In this document: piece by piece, positions 5,986 through 7,343 of the stretch | How the letters are laid out: every line of letters begins with the position of its first letter | Position numbering within the stretch: position 1 is the stretch's first letter | Assembly (NCBI GenBank): GCA_900767005.1 | Contig: CAAFXL010000093.1 | Location: 1-7,343 of the forward strand | Reading direction: 5' to 3' | Source of the DNA: an uncultured Ruminobacter sp. | GTDB taxonomy: Bacteria; Pseudomonadota; Gammaproteobacteria; Enterobacterales; Succinivibrionaceae | DNA: 7,343 nt | The notes under the pieces: generated by a model | Seen by the model: the letters and a program-made list of their open reading frames with translations, nothing else | What the model was told of the DNA's origin: nothing | Database searches by the model: none | Program-made: the position numbers and the translations under genes

Positions 5986-7179
5986 TTACTTAGATCCTAA
6001 TAATTTAATTCTGTCATTAACAAACTTTTTAGAAGATGCACTTAAATACAATCTTGAAGCATTCTTATAAGCCTTTAAAGCTTCAGTTTTCTTATCTTGT
6101 TGTTCAAGTACAATACCTAATCCCATGTACCACTTACCATCATTACCAGGTAATGTAGATAACTTACGATATGCATATTCTGCATTTTTATAATCTCTTA
6201 CATTACGAGTTAATGTTGCTAAAGTAGCGTAGTAATCAACATTACTATTAACTGGAGGATTACCCTTCATTAGAACATCTATCGCTCTAGCATAATTATT
6301 TTGATAAACATAAATTCGAGCTAAAAATAATCGATAATCATAATGATTTGGGGATAATTCAATGCCACGACTTAATACTCTTATCGCTTCAATATCATTT
6401 CGAGTTCCATGATAAAGTGAAGCTAACATTTCTCTTGCTTCAATATCGGCAGGATTCTTTGATAAAATTGAACGTAAAGACTTTATCGCACCATCCTTAT
6501 CACCAACTGCAATTGCTCGATTAACTGCCTTTCTTTCAAAGGCAATCTCTTCTTCCTTAGTTAATTTTCTCTTTTTAATTGATAAAGTTGGAGCAGTATT
6601 ATTAACTATAGGAGTTGGTTCTACTTCATTACTTGAAGATTCATTATCCATATACTCAATATTTTCTGATTCATCAAATACTATTTCATCTTGATTATTT
6701 TCTTGAGTATTTGTATTTTTTACTTCTTGAGTCTTATTTTTTTGAGTTTCTTGATGATTTAAAACGGTCTCTTCTTTATTTATAACCTCAGACTTTTTGT
6801 CTTCTACTGTAGAAGCTAAATTCTTACTTTCATTAGCCTTTTCTTCATTAGTTACTTTATTTTCTACTTGAGAAACTTCGAGATTTTTATTCTCATTAAC
6901 ACTTACTTCTTGAGCTTTAATTTCTTGAGGTTTAACCTCTTCAGCTTGTGAATTTGCAATTTGAATTAGAGACTCTGAATTATTAATTTCTTCCTCATGT
7001 AAAAATTTTGGTAAAAATTTTATTGTAGCTCCAACAAGAACCACACAAAATAAAACTAAGAAAACTGCAAGTAGTACTAGCTTTAATTTAGACTGCTTTT
7101 TATTAGGAGTAACATATACACCATGTTCTTTTTTGTCGCGTTTATCGACCTCGGTAAGCATCTTTTGAATTACACTCAT
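5986..7179 (-). CDS. mshN: MSHA biogenesis TPR protein MshN
   Basis: A 397-residue bitopic inner-membrane protein. The N-terminus MSVIQKMLTEVDKR is the short conserved cytoplasmic motif of MshN and GspB-like proteins (usual form near MSVINQMLKDLDKR). A membrane segment spans about 32-53. Residues about 60-205 form a disordered linker rich in Glu, Lys, Asn, Gln and Ser with loose QEV/QEI units. The C-terminal part, about 213-380, is a run of TPR-type helical pairs: for example residues 218-246, NPADIEAREMLASLYHG at 242-258, SPNHYDYRLFLARIYVYQNN at 276-295, and a last pair at 348-378. The protein should be anchored in the inner membrane with TPRs in the periplasm, where it may contact the MshL secretin or peptidoglycan. 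AGGAG lies six bases before the ATG, three bases after the preceding gene. No frameshift is seen. Confidence 0.9.
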   Translation of the reverse strand: MSVIQKMLTEVDKRDKKEHGVYVTPNKKQSKLKLVLLAVFLVLFCVVLVGATIKFLPKFLHEEEINNSESLIQIANSQAEEVKPQEIKAQEVSVNENKNLEVSQVENKVTNEEKANESKNLASTVEDKKSEVINKEETVLNHQETQKNKTQEVKNTNTQENNQDEIVFDESENIEYMDNESSSNEVEPTPIVNNTAPTLSIKKRKLTKEEEIAFERKAVNRAIAVGDKDGAIKSLRSILSKNPADIEAREMLASLYHGTRNDIEAIRVLSRGIELSPNHYDYRLFLARIYVYQNNYARAIDVLMKGNPPVNSNVDYYATLATLTRNVRDYKNAEYAYRKLSTLPGNDGKWYMGLGIVLEQQDKKTEALKAYKNASRLYLSASSKKFVNDRIKLLGSK

Positions 7180-7182
7180 TCC

Positions 7183-7343
7183 TTACTCCTGAAATAAAAC
7201 AAACACTGCTATACCTAGCATTAATATGATTAAAAATATTAAAAATAATGTCACCCAAGTATTAGAACTATTTTCAATCACATCGTCAGTATCTTTAATT
7301 GCCTCTTTGACATTTTCATTAGAAATCTTATAACTTCCTTCTG
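7183..7343 (-). CDS. mshM: C-terminal end of probable MshM (AAA ATPase), 5' part outside window
   Basis: Only the last 52 residues are visible (frame from 7341, stop at 7185-7183). The visible part begins EGSYKISNENVKEAIKDTDD, consistent with the xxHVxxAxxDT helix near the end of the ExeA/GspA-type AAA domain of MshM. After a short linker comes a strongly hydrophobic segment, from WVTLFLIFLI onward, of about 22 residues that ends in QE at the C-terminus. That looks like a C-terminal membrane anchor. The stop is three bases before the mshN ATG and the mshN Shine-Dalgarno lies across this gene's last codons, so both belong to one operon. The name rests mainly on the mshM-mshN-mshE order of MSHA loci and on the VKEAIKDT helix; the catalytic domain cannot be checked here. 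Confidence 0.6.
   Translation of the reverse strand, partial: EGSYKISNENVKEAIKDTDDVIENSSNTWVTLFLIFLIILMLGIAVFVLFQE

Noticed and set aside
6700..6920. Possible CRISPR or tandem repeat from recurring TTCTTGAG-like words
   Set aside because: Spacing is irregular, the units are short and inexact, and they encode the QEV/QEI-rich MshN linker in frame.
1..7343. Type II secretion (gsp) cluster instead of an MSHA pilus
   Set aside because: The ATPase has an MshEN domain and the pilins match MshB, MshC, MshD and MshO; MshN, MshF and the order are MSHA-specific.
1..7343. Rho-independent terminators between genes
   Set aside because: Junctions are 0-24 bases or overlapping and I saw no GC-rich hairpin followed by a T run on the minus strand.

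Overview
The window is one uninterrupted minus-strand gene cluster for a type IV pilus of the MSHA (mannose-sensitive haemagglutinin) class. Reading on the minus strand from the right edge, the order is: the tail of a probable mshM, then mshN, mshE, mshG, mshF, an MshB-type pilin, mshC, mshD, and the first 209 codons of mshO running off the left edge. This matches the classical mshM-N-E-G-F-B-(A)-C-D-O order of Vibrio and related Gammaproteobacteria, except that there is one pilin gene where those loci usually carry mshB and mshA. The window contains no RNA gene, mobile element, CRISPR array or terminator that I can support. No non-coding stretch exceeds 24 bases.

The MSHA gene order and the MshE/MshB/MshD family features point to a gammaproteobacterium. 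The DNA is very AT-rich, about 25-33% G+C in the lines I counted, with strong use of AAT, TTA, ATT and AAA codons. That is far below Vibrio or Shewanella. It suggests a low-G+C, perhaps host-associated lineage; Succinivibrionaceae-like bacteria are one possibility, but this is a guess.

Right part (about 2487-7343): the assembly machine. The probable MshM tail (AAA ATPase family) ends in a membrane helix. MshN is a bitopic TPR protein with a long charged periplasmic linker. MshE is the extension ATPase with an N-terminal c-di-GMP-binding-type MshEN domain. MshG is the polytopic platform protein. MshF is a small membrane-anchored protein whose GTG start I reassign to 3008.

Left part (1-2462): the fibre subunits. 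The MshB-like pilin is followed by three minor pilins, MshC, MshD and MshO. All four carry a short basic leader, G|FT(L/I)VEL and Glu at +5. The prepilin peptidase that cleaves them must be encoded elsewhere.

Genes abut or overlap at almost every junction: TAATG at mshE/mshG and mshD/mshO, TAGTG at mshG/mshF, a 10-base overlap at mshC/mshD, and zero to three bases elsewhere. This implies one polycistronic unit with translational coupling. The only gap of any size is the 24 bases between mshF and the pilin gene, at the border between machine and fibre genes. A TATAAT box lies just upstream inside mshF.

I see no wholly new system. The points most worth a second look are the single-pilin layout, a substituted position in the first c-di-GMP motif of MshE, pilin-like features in the C-terminal half of MshF, an eight-cysteine MshD, and the membrane-helix end of the probable MshM.
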